Part shown: positions 63,781-64,000 of the stretch, in pieces | Layout of the letters: every line of letters begins with the position of its first letter | How positions within the stretch are numbered: position 1 is the stretch's first letter | DNA from: an uncultured Kiritimatiellota bacterium | GTDB taxonomy: Bacteria > Verrucomicrobiota > Kiritimatiellia > RFP12 > DVOR01 | Assembly (NCBI GenBank): GCA_944389945.1 | Contig: CALXOF010000008.1 | Span: 42,526-106,525 of the forward strand | Reading direction: 5' to 3' | DNA: 64,000 nucleotides | Notes under the pieces: generated by a model | Told to the model about the DNA's origin: nothing | Seen by the model: only the letters and a program-made list of their open reading frames with translations | Database searches by the model: none | Made by a program: the position numbers and the translations under genes

Positions 63781-63913
63781 TCTATCCATGCCGTGGCGAA
63801 ATGGCAAAAAACGTTCGGCCGTGTCTAGGGGTGTTGCGTGAGAATGGGGGACTGCGGTGCGCTCTCCCCATCGGAGGCATTATGCCTGCCAGCCTTCACG
63901 CCAAAAGGGTCGT

Positions 63914-63928
63914 GCTGAGACCCTATAA
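63914..63928 (+). repeat. remnant of the palindrome cassette, copy 5, cut by an insertion sequence
   Basis: GCTGAGACCCTATAA stops at the insertion sequence end at 63929. It matches the GAGACCCTATAG core of the cassette, with A for G at the junction. Degenerate AAGGGTC just upstream may be a further unit. Confidence 0.6.
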
Positions 63929-64000
63929 AAGGACTTTCACACGTTTTTGAGGATTTAGTCGAGTTTTCAATGAGATAGTTGCAAAGGCTCATTTTTGGGT
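63929..64000 (+). mobile_element. left end of a second IS4-type insertion sequence, cut by window edge
   Basis: Terminal inverted repeat AAGGACTTTCACACG and 72 bases that match the left end of the 31559 element with about 9 mismatches. The transposase start would lie just beyond the window. It is a related, not identical, copy. Confidence 0.85.

Overview
The window looks like part of the chromosome of a Gram-negative bacterium with roughly 60% GC by eye. LpxA, an LptF/LptG-type permease, an OmpA-family porin and lipobox proteins point to an outer membrane with lipid A. The mix of genes (DUF2851 protein, Na+-pumping oxaloacetate decarboxylase operon, carbohydrate-active exported enzymes, three-domain NifU with NifS) would suit an anaerobic member of the PVC group such as Kiritimatiellota, but no decisive taxonomic marker (rRNA, ribosomal protein) is present, so this is inference. 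No tRNA, rRNA or CRISPR array was recognised.

Layout. 1-8961: end of a PhoR-like sensor kinase, an exported GH2-type glycosidase, then a leftward operon of two DEAD-box helicases and queD. 8986-14809: accessory island with a very large phage/conjugative 'polyvalent' protein fragment, truncated at both ends by copies of one intergenic repeat, a broken transposase and a 68-bp tandem repeat. 14812-24844: rightward housekeeping block (nifU-nifS, OmpA protein, LPS export permease, lpxA, dCMP deaminase, exported unknown, argH, ilvD). 24847-33100: second accessory island with repeats, a type III-like restriction-modification pair and an IS4-type insertion sequence. 33154-37291: leftward oadG-oadA-oadB sodium pump operon. 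37310-38137: repeat-rich gap. 38138-42305: leftward ppiC-tex-dus. 42650-49036: complete leftward F1Fo ATP synthase operon (BEFHAGDC), proton type by its c subunit. 49357-53896: lipoprotein, then an FHA/degenerate sigma-54-activator gene with ruvA-dapF-rsmE. 54217-59021: di-haem beta-propeller protein, RidA-like protein, and a QueH fused to a Gfo/Idh/MocA dehydrogenase. 59045-63780: leftward kinase-corA-esterase-DUF2851.

The most unusual material is between the genes. A cassette of 14-bp palindromes centred on CTATAG (last unit CTTAAG) spaced exactly 23 bp apart occurs three times intact and twice split by an insertion sequence; both insertion-sequence copies enter the same spot of the palindrome. 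A second composite repeat ends in AATACAA and sits at gene break points. A third, about 200 bp long with several hairpins, occurs at 1921-2129 and, inverted, at 37706-37895. Many starts are preceded by the same extended -10 promoter, TGTGG-TAnnnT. Together these look like the regulatory and mobile repertoire of one lineage.

Metabolically, OadGAB would export Na+ by decarboxylating oxaloacetate while the ATP synthase appears to use H+. QueD and the QueH fusion belong to the queuosine pathway; LpxA/LptG/OmpA to the envelope; NifU/NifS to general Fe-S assembly, since no nitrogenase genes are nearby.
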